Below, piece by piece: positions 47,101 through 58,229 of a DNA stretch of 64,000 bases. The position numbers and the translations under genes are program-made. The stretch lies in NCBI GenBank assembly GCA_905221605.1, contig CAJNDS010000478.1:64501-128500 (forward strand), in the 5' to 3' direction. The DNA is from Symbiodinium natans (Eukaryota > Sar > Dinophyceae > Suessiales > Symbiodiniaceae). The notes below the pieces were generated by a model. The model did not search any database and was not told where the DNA came from. It worked only from the letters and a program-made list of their open reading frames with translations. The stretch's first letter is position 1. Every line of letters starts with the position of its first letter.

Positions 47101-50100
47101 CAGAGCCGCTTGTTAATTATGATTACTATTATTATGATGCTTATTAGCAGCAGTATAGATATTATTGCTTATAGCCTATTCTTACTTTTATTCTTCTGCA
47201 TCCCTGAATGAAGCACAGTGAAGCTTTGTGGCTCCGCCAGGCTCGGGTTGTCCGACTTCCAAGGCGCGCAGATGTAGTGGTGATACCCATGGACTTATGG
47301 GCCATATGGCATACAGTACAGTCTGATCGGGCCCCTTCTTCCCTTCCCAGCCCCGGATACGCCTCCCCTATGGTGTGCCCCCCCCCCGGCCTGTAGTGTT
47401 TAAGCTTAGCGTTTCATGAGGGCTTGGGGTTTAATTGAGGTATAAGGATGTATGAGGTTTAGGCTTTAGGATTTGAGGGTTTACGAGGCTCCAGAATCAA
47501 GACAGTTACGTAGATGGCGAAGGGCTGGGGTAGGGACCAGGAGCCCGGATCATAGGTGCCTAGGGGTTCAGGGGCCGACTTATCATGGATGTATTCAATA
47601 GCAACATTCGTGAGCACCGCCTGCGCAAAATCTGATGTAGTGCCAAGAATCGGCTTGCCAATCAGGCATGGTGCATCCTGCCCGGTGGGCTTGGGCGTGT
47701 CGTGCAGTGCGGACCGACAGTTTACCCGGCACGTTTGCTCATCCTTCTTAGTGAGTTGGACACGGCCTCTTCACAGGAGATGTTTCATGTAGGCTGTACC
47801 CAGGCGACGGTGCACAGTTTCTCAGTGAACACGCCTGCTAGCAGAATCTTGCAGACAATCTTCACGTTTAAGGAATCTGCAATGGCACCACAGACAAAAT
47901 CATCATCCTGGCATATCTCCGAACCCTCGCCGAAACTAACGTTGTTTATCACACGTCTGAGCTACGTAAGAACCACACAGGTTGGATGAAGAAGTTTCGT
48001 GTAGGAGCAAATGGAATACTCGTTGTAGCCAGGATTCTTGCCAAGATAACGACGGATGGGGTGTTTGTGGAGGAGCTCGAGCACAATCCGGCATCTCGGG
48101 GCACACAAGTTGAGTATTGATTGCCATATCATATGAGATGCAGGTCTTTGGCTGCAATCCATTGCAATGCTTGTCGAGGCACAGTATCTTCCTGATGGGC
48201 CAGTGACCGGTCTGTCCGAGCAGGTACCGGAGTTGTTGAGTGTTCCAAAGCGTCGCTGCTGGCTTTCACGGGTCAGCTGACAACCTGTGATTTTGTGGTT
48301 CCGACATGTTCCACGACTGCAGGTAGTTTCCATCAATCTCAAGCAGCCAATGAAAGATATCCTTGCCGTCCTCACAAAGCCACGAACTCAAAAACACGTG
48401 TCGCGTCTAGTTCCTGATGCCATGGGCTTCATGACAACGACACGTGCATGCGATATATGCTCGTTGGCAAGGTACCCCATAAAGACCAGGGTGTCGTTGA
48501 CTGGACATGTGCTCAGATGCTGATGCAGTGTATGCAAGGCCACATGCAGGTGCAGACCATTGCATGAGACCGATGGACCATCTTGCTCAACATCGGGCAT
48601 GTCGCGCAAAGCAAGGTCCCCTCATCGTGGCGCGAGATATCGCCCACGCTAAGATCAGCGAGCGATTCGACCAGACGGGAGTTCTTCCAGAATATGTCAA
48701 GGCTATGGACCACATAGGCCTGTCGTGTCAGGGGCCTGCGTTTTTGTTGGCCCAGGACCATCCGATCTACTATGCTGGCCCAGCAAAGCAGAATGCTTAG
48801 ACAATCCTGGCTGAGTATGTTGACGATAGCAAGGGATCGCTAGATGGCGAGGACACCAGCTGGATATGCCTCTGGCTCTTTCGGACCCACCACGGCAGGT
48901 CGTGCTGAGCTCAAGCATCAACTGCGGCCGTCGTTTATGTTGTTCTTGTTCACCCCCTCCCCCCCCCCGGGCCTCCCAAGGTATGGACACCTATGTCCCC
49001 ATGTGGCAGCCACATGGAGCTTCGCTGGCCGGAGCGCCAGAGTTCCCATAAGAGCTGCAATGGGTTTCAATAATTTCAATTTGTTGGTTCTTCAATATAT
49101 GCATCTCGTGAATGCAGACCGACCACCGACCGTCAAGTCCCTCGTTGTCACGTGGGGTTGTGTAAAAACCCAACGTGTTCGTTTCATGAAAAGAGTTGCC
49201 CGAAGTGTCGAGTACAGTGTGTTTGACTTGTACAACGGGAAGGAAGCTCAAAAAGACATTCTTTGAATCGCATGCAGCCGACAGAACCATACTATACGAA
49301 TGCTCGAATACTAGACTATACTATACTATGATATACTGTATTTCCTGCACTATACTAAACCATGCATACCACACTGTACAACACTGTACTCTACTAGGTG
49401 TGTACACAAAATCGTGCTAGAACTACTAAAACAATAACTTGAATGGTAGCAAAACCATCATGTTAGGTTCACCAGAGTGGCTGTGTGGAGCAATGGCCAC
49501 TTTGCCCGGAACCCTTCACTCGATTCGCAGGGGAGAGGATGGTGAAGAGCGATCTAGGAGATATTTTGGAAGGGCTGTGGGTCAGTAAAACCTCTCGGGC
49601 AAGTGAACGAGACATCATATCCCAGAATGAAATTGCAGGCTTTCCACCAAACCTTGTAAAACCATAGGCAAGGAAGTACAACCATGGCGCTAGAAGGGAT
49701 GAAGCCATCTATAGCGGGGTTTTCATACAATGCGTTCTGTCTTGCCGAGGTCACACTGGCGAAGGGCAATCGTTCCAAGCAGGCACTTCTGTGACCACGC
49801 CTGCTTTCCGAGAGAGAGAGAGAAAAACAAAGACAGAGAGAGAGCAAACGAGGTGACGGATTCTTGCCAGAAGCACGGTGGCTTCTATTTGGGTAGCGTT
49901 GGCGGAGCTGCAGCGGCAGGATCCCCTGAACTGCTCAGATTGGCACAGATATCACTTAAAGGAGCCACCCGTGTTTTTTTCTGTGAGATCACCGACGTTT
50001 GAAATCAGGTTCTTGCAGAAGACTGCATAAAGAAGATAGAGGCATTGGCTCTTTCTGCTAGCCCACTCCAGACATGGAGTTGGAAACTTCCCAGTTGCAT

Positions 50101-50246
50101 GCATTTGCCAGGTGCTGGAGTTTCCCGAACTGGGTATGGAGGCAGTTTGGAAGATTGAGGCCTGTGGAGTAGCCTTGTGTGAGCGACGAAACCGCGTTCT
50201 CCTATCGGTTTGGGCTTAATTAAGGGTTTCGATTTGGTAGGAATTT

Positions 50247-50282
<36 letters not shown>

Positions 50283-50599
50283 ACGCACGCACGCACGCAC
50301 ACACGCACCCACCCACCCACCCACCCACCCACCCACCCACCCACCCCACCGACCCCACCGACCCACAGTATGTATGTATTTATGTATGTATGTATGTATG
50401 TGTGTATGTGTGTATGTGTGTGTGTTAGTGTGGACTTGGGGCATCCGTTGTTTTGTCAATCAGGTAGAGAACTTTCCGGCATTCATTCTGGTGGACGACA
50501 AAGGCTGCGGGTCTTCACATTGTCGCAGAGCTGCAATGGGAGGATAGCGCAAACTCAGCACGTCGAGGCAACGACTTCTTCGCGCAGTGGACGATGTGA
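44186..50599 (+). CDS. class I fumarate hydratase (4Fe-4S), at least 29 exons
   Basis: Interconverts fumarate and malate with a [4Fe-4S] cluster. Exons, joined in one frame of 482 codons plus TGA: 44186-44244, 44321-44361, 44579-44621, 45562-45590, 45732-45809, 45905-45961, 46065-46121, 46228-46291, 46345-46391, 46472-46535, 46626-46666, 46891-46957, 47014-47085, 47241-47263, 47666-47719, 48033-48090, 48179-48223, 48323-48378, 48472-48503, 48616-48701, 48756-48787, 48852-48901, 48981-49027, 49750-49782, 49853-49915, 50009-50041, 50112-50159, 50464-50503, 50568-50599. Family blocks follow in order: [237 protein letters not shown]. The three cluster cysteines (LPGC, SACPP, GASCP) are all kept. 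Twenty-two introns start with GC, five with GT, one with GA; all acceptors are AG|G. Class I enzymes are usually about 540-570 residues, so roughly 70-80 N-terminal codons, including any targeting signal, lie upstream and were not resolved. It most resembles kinetoplastid/apicomplexan-type enzymes. Confidence 0.95.
47112..47195. repeat. AT-rich ATT/ATG low-complexity tract in a fumarase intron
   Basis: Degenerate TTATTATTATGATGC-type units within the intron 47086-47240. Confidence 0.7.
48504..48615 (+). other. GA-AG intron in the fumarase gene
   Basis: The codon for Gly in SLTG|P is split as ACT G|gacatg ... caag|GT CCC. This gives the only GA donor of this gene; dinoflagellates are known to use GT, GC and GA donors. 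Confidence 0.75.
50250..50433. repeat. compound microsatellite (AC)n(GCAC)n(CCCA)n(TATG)n(GTGTAT)n
   Basis: Clean AC run, then ACGC, CCCA, GACC, and TATG/TGTG units. It lies wholly inside the fumarase intron 50160-50463. Confidence 0.95.
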
Positions 50600-51309
50600 G
50601 TCTTTGCGATTCGTCCAGTGATTTGACCGAGTGCAAACTTGTCAAAACGGCTGGAGTCCTCCCTGGTCATACCCCACACATCCGAAACCCTGGGGTTAAG
50701 TACCAAGACATCTGAGGTCCTAGTTGGGTCTAGACTTGGATTCGTGTGTCCCACTCCAGCAGATGTAGTTTTCCATGTTGATCTTGTGAGATCGGTTGGA
50801 ATGGCTTGGCCTCATTTAAACCGACCAATCTTTAATTTCGCCTCACATCTCGCGCAGAGCTTAGTTGAGGCGGTGGAACCAATGTGTACAAAGTACACAG
50901 CTTGGGTTCACGAGTCATCAGTTAGGCCCCTCTCGTCGAGCGAAGAAACCAGGAAGAAACACTAAGACTTTTCAATGGCTGCTTGACAGTGCCGTGCAGA
51001 GAGAAGTGCCATGAAGTGCCATTTGGTGTGTGTGCTTGAAGGAGCCATCCGAAGTCGATGCCAATGATTTTGAAATTAGCCACAGCATGACCGAAACAGA
51101 CCAACGTAGCTGGCGGATAGACCGTGGAATCTCGTATGAACCGCCGTGACTTGCAATCACCGGATTAGCTGTAGTCGCTTACGCAGCTATGATGTCTTGA
51201 GCTCCATACGCAAGATGTGTCAACACAGAACATGGACCTGGCAGCACCCACACACAGGCAGTTAGCGCGCAGCTCGAATTGAAGCCCTAGCATCCGGGAT
51301 TGCGCTGCG
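50600..51309 (+). other. spacer between fumarase and glycosyltransferase genes
   Basis: About 0.7 kb between the fumarase stop and the glycosyltransferase ATG, both on the plus strand. No coding motif recognised; it must hold the fumarase 3' UTR and any promoter or trans-splice acceptor of the next gene. Confidence 0.4.
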
Positions 51310-53757
51310 ATGCCTCATGCCCTGATTTGCGCACAAGCATTTCCGCCGCTGCTGAAGCAGGCCACGCGAGAACACATGTCCAACCTAAGCCAAGGGTTCT
51401 GTATTTCGATGTGTGCAATAGGCCATCGCTCTGTTAGTCAAGGCTGGTGGCGTGGCCAAGGATTACCTGGCACTCTGCCGGGCGTTGATCGATGGTCTCA
51501 GCTGGAAAGTCACCTTGCTTTCTCCTGTTAGCATATGGGAATCTGGCGAGGCAGACGTGGAGCTGCCCGGAGGAAAAGCATGTTATGCAGAAAATGCGTA
51601 AGAACATGTGAACACTCACCAGCAACGGAAATCTTATGTAGCTCACTACTAATCACTAGTCACCGGTAGCTGGATGTCAACGATCATGGGCACTGAGGCG
51701 GTGGTTGAAAACTGGCCAGCTTGTCCACGTCCCAGTTTGGGCTTTACAGGCTTCAAATGCACTTGGCGTGGCCGTCTTAATGGATTTCTTCTCCATCCAC
51801 AACACCTGCCGGCTGGTGTGGGAAGTGTTGCATGGAGGCGGAGAGCCAACTTGCTAGTAGCTGCTAGTAGCTGATGGCCATGCTTGACCCGAGCTATGCG
51901 GTTTTTTGGCTGTCTCAGACTCTTCATGCCTCATGTAAACATCTCCGAACCCTTGAGTAAGAAGTTGAGGCGAGGAAAGGTTTCGCACCGCGAACAGAAG
52001 AAACGCCTGCTCTGCCTATGAACGCTGCAATCCAATCAAACTTGGAGCCCATGTCGGAGAAGTCTTGCGAGACGAGCAATACGAGCATGAAACGTTCTGA
52101 GTGCTTCTGAGCAACAGCCAGTCCCTCTTGACAAAAAGTGCGCCCTCCGGGTGCGGAGATCCTCAGCACCTCTAGAAACTGCCAAAGCAACCGCAACTGC
52201 AACAGCATTCTGCATCAACGCGCTTCACACGAAGAGGAAAATGCCACGGGCCAGTACGGGACTTAAGAAGGCGTCGACTTTCAAGAGGGTAGCCAAGAAA
52301 CTTCTTCCGAGTCTCTGCACTTAGGGCGTGATAGAATGGCGTCACCTCAACAACAGAAGGTTTCAACATTACCGGATCGAAGTTGAAAAGTGTTGCGGTT
52401 GGGCAAACTAGGACGAGACAAGGCTTTCCGGCCTAAATCAAGATGTATTTCTGCTTGCTCACATAAGTTAAGTGACAGTGACGCATCCGCCATCCGCGTC
52501 AGGTCATGCTTTGTGCTTCATCGATGATAGCTGCATGCGCATAGCGCCCCTGATGCTGATGAGAGGCCTGGGCATGCCTGGCATAGCCACAACCCACTCG
52601 GATGTACCTTCACATCCAGTTTACCATCAGTTTATTCTACTGAAGATCTTGTGGTGGCTCCACTTGGCATCCGCGTACTTTACAACACTGCATGCCTCCG
52701 TGGCACATGTTTACGCGCAGTCGCTTTGGGAGCGGTATAGAATACCTGTTGACGCTGTCTGGCCTCCAGTGCTGTGGTCCGATGCATTTCGACGGCCTCT
52801 CGATGAATTTCGAGATGCTGCAGCGAAACAAAGAGAACGCTGGGTGGAAGAACTGGGCTTTGTGCCAAAGGCGATTTTCCTTTTTGCGGGCAGATGGTCG
52901 GCTGAAAAGCGTATTCACTTACTGCATGATGCAGTCCCAGAAGACTGTGGCTTGATTATTGTGGGCGACAGCGATGCAGACTATGCTGATCAGATCGAAG
53001 CAGCTCGGCATGGCACAGGAGAAAGCATGTGGAAATGTAGCGATGCTGTGAAGTCTGCCGGGCTGAGGCGAGTGGGCGACGCAACGTCTTGCCTAAACGA
53101 GGCTCGGGCTTTAGTTTGCGGAGCGTGTGTTTTGCACCCTTTTCCTGTCGGAAGGTATGCTGGGGGCAGAAGATCTTCGAACAGCGTATGCTGCCAGTGA
53201 TTTGTTCGTTTCGGCAAGCACTTGTGAGACGCTCGGAAACACTGTTGTGGAGGCCTGCACGAGAAATGCACATGAAGTTGCGGGACTTGCGAGTAACACG
53301 ACTTCTTTGAAAGCATTTACCCCCCCCCCCCAGTCATAGATTTTAAGTTCCACGGATTGAATAGCTCTTATCGATCGTCAAGATGCTCTCAGCAAGCAAA
53401 CAACTTGAGAATTAAGTGTTGGCCTTTGGTTTGCTCAATGAAACAGCGAATTTGCTGCTTGTCGTTGGTCCGGGTGGTTCCATTGCTGGCTCCCTCTGCT
53501 TAACTTGAATGTCCTTGTCATCGGCCGGTCTTTACTGCCACCTGCCCGCTCTGGTCTGGAACTGCCCCTTGGCATCCTTTAGGCGAGTTCCTGTGAGAGC
53601 TAGAGCTGATGGTGATGGGTTCCACTCCCAGTATGTAGCAGATAGTGGGGTTTCCAAGTATTTTTGCGAGTGCTTGCACTGGTGGGTATTTCCAGTATTG
53701 GAGAGGCGAGGCGGCGAGGGGTTGGGAGCCCTTACTCGCAGCCCTCGCTTCACTTGA
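51310..53757 (+). CDS. GT4-type glycosyltransferase (multi-exon)
   Basis: GT-B fold enzymes of this family move a sugar from a nucleotide-sugar donor; acceptor unknown. Identified exons: 51310-51360 (ATG start, ALICAQAFPPLLKQ), 51443-51597 (AGGVAKDYLALCRALIDG, WKVTLLSPVSIWESGE), 52503-53075 (IDDSCMRIAPLMLMRGLGMP, GIATTHSDVP, VWPPVLWSDAF, the linker IFLFAGRWSAEKR, LIIVGDSDADYADQI), 53155-53260 (GMLGAEDLRTAYAASDLFVS, then the donor-site ETLGNTVVEA) and 53583 onward (RVPVRARADGDGFHSQYV). The N-terminal glycine loop (AGGVA), the RxSxEKR segment and the E-x-LG-x-x-V-x-EA motif are the family marks, close to SQD2-like enzymes. The intron 51361-51442 has a GC donor, 53076-53154 GC, 53261-53582 GA; 51598 starts a canonical GT intron. 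At least one exon between 51.6 and 52.5 kb is missing from this model and the 3' end is unresolved; the last frame is open to 53757. Confidence 0.82.
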
Positions 53758-53887
53758 TGTGAGATTATACAGACATCGAGAGCCGGCCCCATGACGGTCA
53801 AGAAAGGCCGACTCAAAAAGGGCGAGCACGGTGCGCAAGTGCGACTGAAAAACACCGGGAAGTTTCGCCACCAATTACCGGAAAGAA

Positions 53888-54010
53888 CCATCTAAACTCT
53901 AAACCCACCATGACACCCCTACAGCCCCACCCTAAACCCAAAACTTACGGGGCGGGGGGGAGGGGGGAAAACACCCTAAACACTAAACCCCAATCCTTGC
54001 GTGCTTCAGC
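53888..54010. repeat. degenerate CCCTAAAC/CCAAACCC tract
   Basis: Interrupted telomere-like CACCCTAAACCC motifs around a G-rich run at 53950-53968. Confidence 0.5.
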
Positions 54011-54779
54011 GAGTGCGGGAGTCCAAACCCCAAACCCACCATGACCACGCGGAGGTGGGGTGGGCGGGGGATCCGAGAATGTTAGCACATATAGTCGTCA
54101 TGTCATATGTGCGCATACGATCCACAGGGGTTCATTCCCCCCCAAAGAAAAAAGAAAAATCTGCGGGAGCTGGCCCGAAACCGAAGGGATCCCGCAAAAC
54201 GACGGGCGGAGGCAGGGACCATGGTCTGAGCCGACCCCTACCACAGCAACAGACCAAAAAAGGGATTTCAAATGGGCCCTTGCCAGCGGTGGCTGCCAGG
54301 GACGGGATAAATGAGGTGGGTCGTTCTTTCGCCCCACATGCCTTTGGCATGCAGTCTCGGAGGATAGTTTTGGTATGGGCCCGGCTGCATACCTTCCGTT
54401 CCTTTTCAACAGCAAGCGTTGCCAGCATTGTAATGACTTGAAGGACGTAGTTCTGGACCGAGCAGTACTCAATGTGAGCGGAAGTGTTTTTGACAGGAAA
54501 TATGTTGGACCCTTGTGCTCAAAACCTTCACTCCAAGCAGCTTTGCAAGCAGGCATGGAGCGCAGGCATTCCAGTGGCAATCCAGCCTGTTGGAGGGCAT
54601 CTCGAGTTTGTGAAGGCATGTACTGCAAGCATGCAGCGTTTGTGAGTTGAGCACGGCAGCGAATGAATTGCTTGGAGTTTTGCCAGGACAACGAGAATTC
54701 GTATCTTGTAAACTTCGATACAAGTGAAGAAGCTCGAGAACGCCTCACTTCCATCGTGGCCGGAGGTGGGGCCATGATA

Positions 54780-54920
54780 GACTAATATTGAGAATAATAT
54801 GAATAAGAGTAATAATCATATTCATATTGAGACTTATTAAGAGTAATAATAATAAGAAAAAAATTCAGAATAAGAATAAGAATAACAAGAATCATAATAA
54901 TAACAATAACCGTATCAATA
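54780..54920. repeat. AAT/AAG-rich low-complexity tract
   Basis: Degenerate AATAAT and AATAAG units over about 140 bp. Confidence 0.8.
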
Positions 54921-55797
54921 TTAGCTACGTCAAAAACGTGCAGACGGGCGAACCGTGTCAAATTCGACTGGTAGGTGCCAAAGCATCCGTGGAGCCAGCG
55001 CTTTCCAAGATGGGGGACTACTTTCGGACCTTAGATTTTCCTGGTGAGATACAGAGGTCGGACGTCTGACTTGGTTCGTGAAGCTGGGCTTGAACCCCGC
55101 TGTGCCGCAGGCGTCTTTTGGAGCCTGCACTGTCGACTGCCTCGGCGTGGCAAGCTCTCACGGGATGGCGATGGCTTGTCGAGAAGCTGCTGCGTGGCCT
55201 GCTTTTGCTGGTCTGCTGCTGCATCTGGCCAGTGACCGTCGCCGGAGCCTTACTGTTCGACAGCCTTGCGAATGATGATGGGCATTGTTTAACCCCGAAT
55301 CCCTTGGGACCAATCAAACGACGGCACGATCCACCGACGATGGCCCACACCAACACCAACGATCAGCCGAAGCATACTGAACAAATCTGAACAACGAGTG
55401 GGCCCTCCAGGTCCTGCCATTCAGCCACATTGCTTGGGTAGGAAAAGGTTGTGAACATGTGCAAGGGGCCAAGAATAGTTATGGAGGCGCCGCTGCTCAT
55501 TGATTTTAGGCAAATTCCTGAGAATTGCAAATGCCTTCCACTTTGAGCAGTTCAGGTGTGGTCCCGGGCATATTTCGCAGTATCATGCGACCCAATCTAC
55601 AGGCAGGACCTTTCGTGCGATCTGCATAATCAGGGTGTATATTGCTGCTATTGATTTGTGTGTACAAGGTTCCGTTTTCATATTGGTGAGTGTATATATT
55701 GGGCAAACTTTGGCACAGCCGTTGAGCACAATCTCCGGAGGTATGTAGAGCCCGGCACGGCCAAGGAGCCGGATGCCACTGCCAGAAGTCCAGGACA

Positions 55798-55888
55798 TTT
55801 AGGGTTTAGGGTTTAGGGTTTTAAATTTAGGATTCAGAGTGTAGGGTTTTGGGGTTTAGGGTTTCGGGTTTAGGGTTTAGGGTTTAGC
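55798..55888 (+). repeat. telomere-like TTTAGGG tract
   Basis: Two runs of TTTAGGG heptamers separated by degenerate units. Confidence 0.85.
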
Positions 55889-56455
55889 TGGTATACCACC
55901 ACTTGCTGACATGGTCACATGTACAAGTTTCCGGGAGAACACACTGGAGTATTCTTGGGCAGTCTTTCTGTTGTAAATCAAGTAGCTTTCAGTGTTCCTC
56001 AAGTGGCTTCAGCCATTGTCAAATATTGTAGCCAAATTCTGCGGCATGTCCAAGCGGTTCTAAAACAGTTGCGCGTTTTTTTTGAGCTGTTTGCTGGAAA
56101 TTTTTGCTTCTGCAGTGTTTTCAGTAAGTTGGGCTGAACGGTTGTGACAGTCCTAGACTCCTAGACTTCCTAGACTTGACGGTGCGATTAGCACATGGCC
56201 TTGTCAGAAGTATCGCGCGTGCATGGTTTTGCTTGCTCCCCAATCCAACCGCACTTTGGTGTTATCTGGTCGTTTGTTGCATGCGTGCCAAAAAACACGA
56301 GAAAGAGAGCGATCCGTAGATTCTGAGCAGTGCTCAGTTGTGGAGCTGCCTGGGTCGCCAAGTTTTTAGTCAGACTCTTTTCCTGCCTTGCTTTTGCCGG
56401 AGGGATATGAGTGCGCACACAACACGTGTCTTGACAGGGCAGCAGTTGTTGGCCC

Positions 56456-56640
56456 TACCGCAGAAAATCTGTATTGCCTCTGTGCTTGAATAGGAAAACT
56501 TCTATTTCCTCCATATTTGGATAAGGGCACCATAGGGCACCTCTATTCCTCGATAGGAAGACATATGTTTTTCTCTGTAGCTTACTGGGAAAAGCCTTTA
56601 TTTCCTCCGGAGTTTCGAAGGATGACCTTTAATTCCTTTG
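56456..56640. repeat. diverged repeat GAAAACTTCTATTTCCTCC
   Basis: Four units of about 45 bp with a CTATTTCCTCC or TTTATTTCCTCC core; inverse orientation of the units at 38.84-39.0 kb. Confidence 0.55.
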
Positions 56641-57189
56641 CGCGCAATAGTAAGCCCTAGACCAAAAAAGTCCAAAACGCGAAAATACGTGAAGGTCCAA
56701 CAAAATTCCTCAGCCATTTTTGACCACAGGCATGTGACTGTACTGCAGTTGTGGAAGGTGTTCAAGCGCAAAGCCAATAAGGAATGCTCGCGATCGTGGG
56801 CAAAGCGATACCGCTTGCTACGAGCAGCTACTGTCCCTTGAATTGAACAACCACTCGAAATGCTTTCTAGTGCTTGGACTATCAGTGAAGCAACATAAAC
56901 GTCAAGGATGCTACAGCCAAAGGCTATCTTTCTTCTCCGAAGCCCCCGGCTCTAAGTTGGGGAGCCAACTCACCAAACTCACCCAACTTCACCGCTGCGG
57001 CTTGCAAACGGCCTTCAACCGCTCTGGATCGGTGACTCACTCACTGATCAAGTCGTGACTTCTGCGTGTTTTTTTGACTTCAAACGTTGAGCGACACGTG
57101 AAAGCATGAGCCAGGACACTGCACAAGTGAAGACGAGAGCCTGGAGAGCTCAAGGCCGGGCTGGTAAGTTTCATAAGGTGAACAAGCTG

Positions 57190-57302
57190 ACATGGAGGTT
57201 TCCGAACTTGGGGGGGTACCTTATTGGGGTCCTTAGTACAAGGGGATCCTATTTGGGGGTTCTCTTCTAGGGTCCCCCTATGTTCGTAAACCCCCACATG
57301 TG
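57190..57302 (+). mobile_element. MITE-like element, family B (copy 2)
   Basis: Begins ACATGGAGGTTTCCGAAC and ends TTCGTAAACCCCCACATGT: imperfect terminal inverted repeats of about 18 bp. Interior GGTACCTTATTGGGGTCCTT, AAGGGGATCC, TTTGGGGGT is shared by all copies. 113 bp, non-coding. Confidence 0.85.
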
Positions 57303-57681
57303 TTGCCGCGCACTGCGCTTTCTTTTGCCGGGAGCGAAGGTTAGCCCTTCTGAGCCTGGTCTGACAAACACTTTCCTTTGTTGCCAAACGCGCACAGGGT
57401 CAAAAATGCCCACTTGACTTTTGCAACCTGCCCAGTGCTGCACGGATGTCTTCGCTTGGAACTGGTCACTGCCACGGACGCGGTCTATTTAGGATCCTTG
57501 TTTGGCCAGCATTATGCGTATGTGAACAGACGTGTCAACGGAACCTTGGCTCAAGCTGCGGCAAGAACGGGATGGAAGGCATCCCTCCTTGCTGCCATGA
57601 CAATCATGGACTTTGTTGGGCACTTAGAGGACGAAAGCAGTGCCAAGCACAGCTGTGCTGTATGTACTTCAGCATGTTAGC

Positions 57682-57782
57682 ACATGAGAGTTTACGAAAA
57701 TAAGGGGACCCTAATAGTAGACCCCCAAATAGTAGTATTCCCTTAGAATAAGGGCCCCCATAAATCGTAAACCCCCCAACAT
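57682..57782 (-). mobile_element. MITE-like element, family B (copy 3, inverted)
   Basis: Begins ACATGAGAGTTTACGAAAA and ends TCGTAAACCCCCCAACAT. Interior is the reverse complement of copy 2 (GACCCCCAAATAGTAG, AATAAGGGCCCCCATAAAT). Confidence 0.8.
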
Positions 57783-57914
57783 CTTAGCAATTTTGGACGA
57801 GGCTTTTGTGTTGTTGCCAAGCGTGGCGCGTTCTGAGGATGAGGGCCTCAACTCTGCAAGCTGGGCACCAGAGTTTTGGCAACACTTGGGCCATGAGGCA
57901 GTTGCTGCTCAGTG

Positions 57915-58022
57915 ATGTGGGGGTTTCCGAAATCAGGGTTACCTTATTGGGGTCCGGAATATAAGCGAATCCGTTTACTTTGGGGACTATATTAGGGGGT
58001 CCTCTATGTTCATAACCCATGT
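57915..58022 (+). mobile_element. MITE-like element, family B (copy 4)
   Basis: Begins ATGTGGGGGTTTCCGAAA and ends TTCATAACCCATGT; interior GGTTACCTTATTGGGGTCC and GGGGGTCCTCTATG as in copy 2. Confidence 0.8.
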
Positions 58023-58229
58023 CTGCAACGACGGAAGATGCAGCCTCTCAGATGCTAAGCTGCTAAGAGTCTGCTCAATCAGTTCTGATCGAGTTGAGTG
58101 CAGGAGGTGGACAAGGCACTTGACATTGCAAGCAAGGCGCATTGATGCGAACTTCTTGAAGCGCAAGTTGACAAGGAGTTTGGAATGCAACAGACTGCCA
58201 AGAACAATGGACATCGAGTCGTTTCGCAG

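Larger units (their letters stand above)
54020..57189. other. mostly unassigned sequence
   Basis: No gene recognised. It contains the AAT-rich tract at 54780-54920, the telomere-like tract at 55798-55888 and a diverged repeat at 56456-56640. A minus-strand frame at 54098-54775 (225 codons) shows no motif. Confidence 0.35.

Noticed and set aside
54098-54775. 225-codon minus-strand frame
   Set aside because: No motif, and it overlaps low-complexity G/C-rich sequence.
57538-57560. TTGGCTCAAG, matching the 3' end of the dinoflagellate spliced leader
   Set aside because: Only 10 bases match; the preceding leader bases (CCGTAGCCATT) are absent, so it is not a convincing relict leader.
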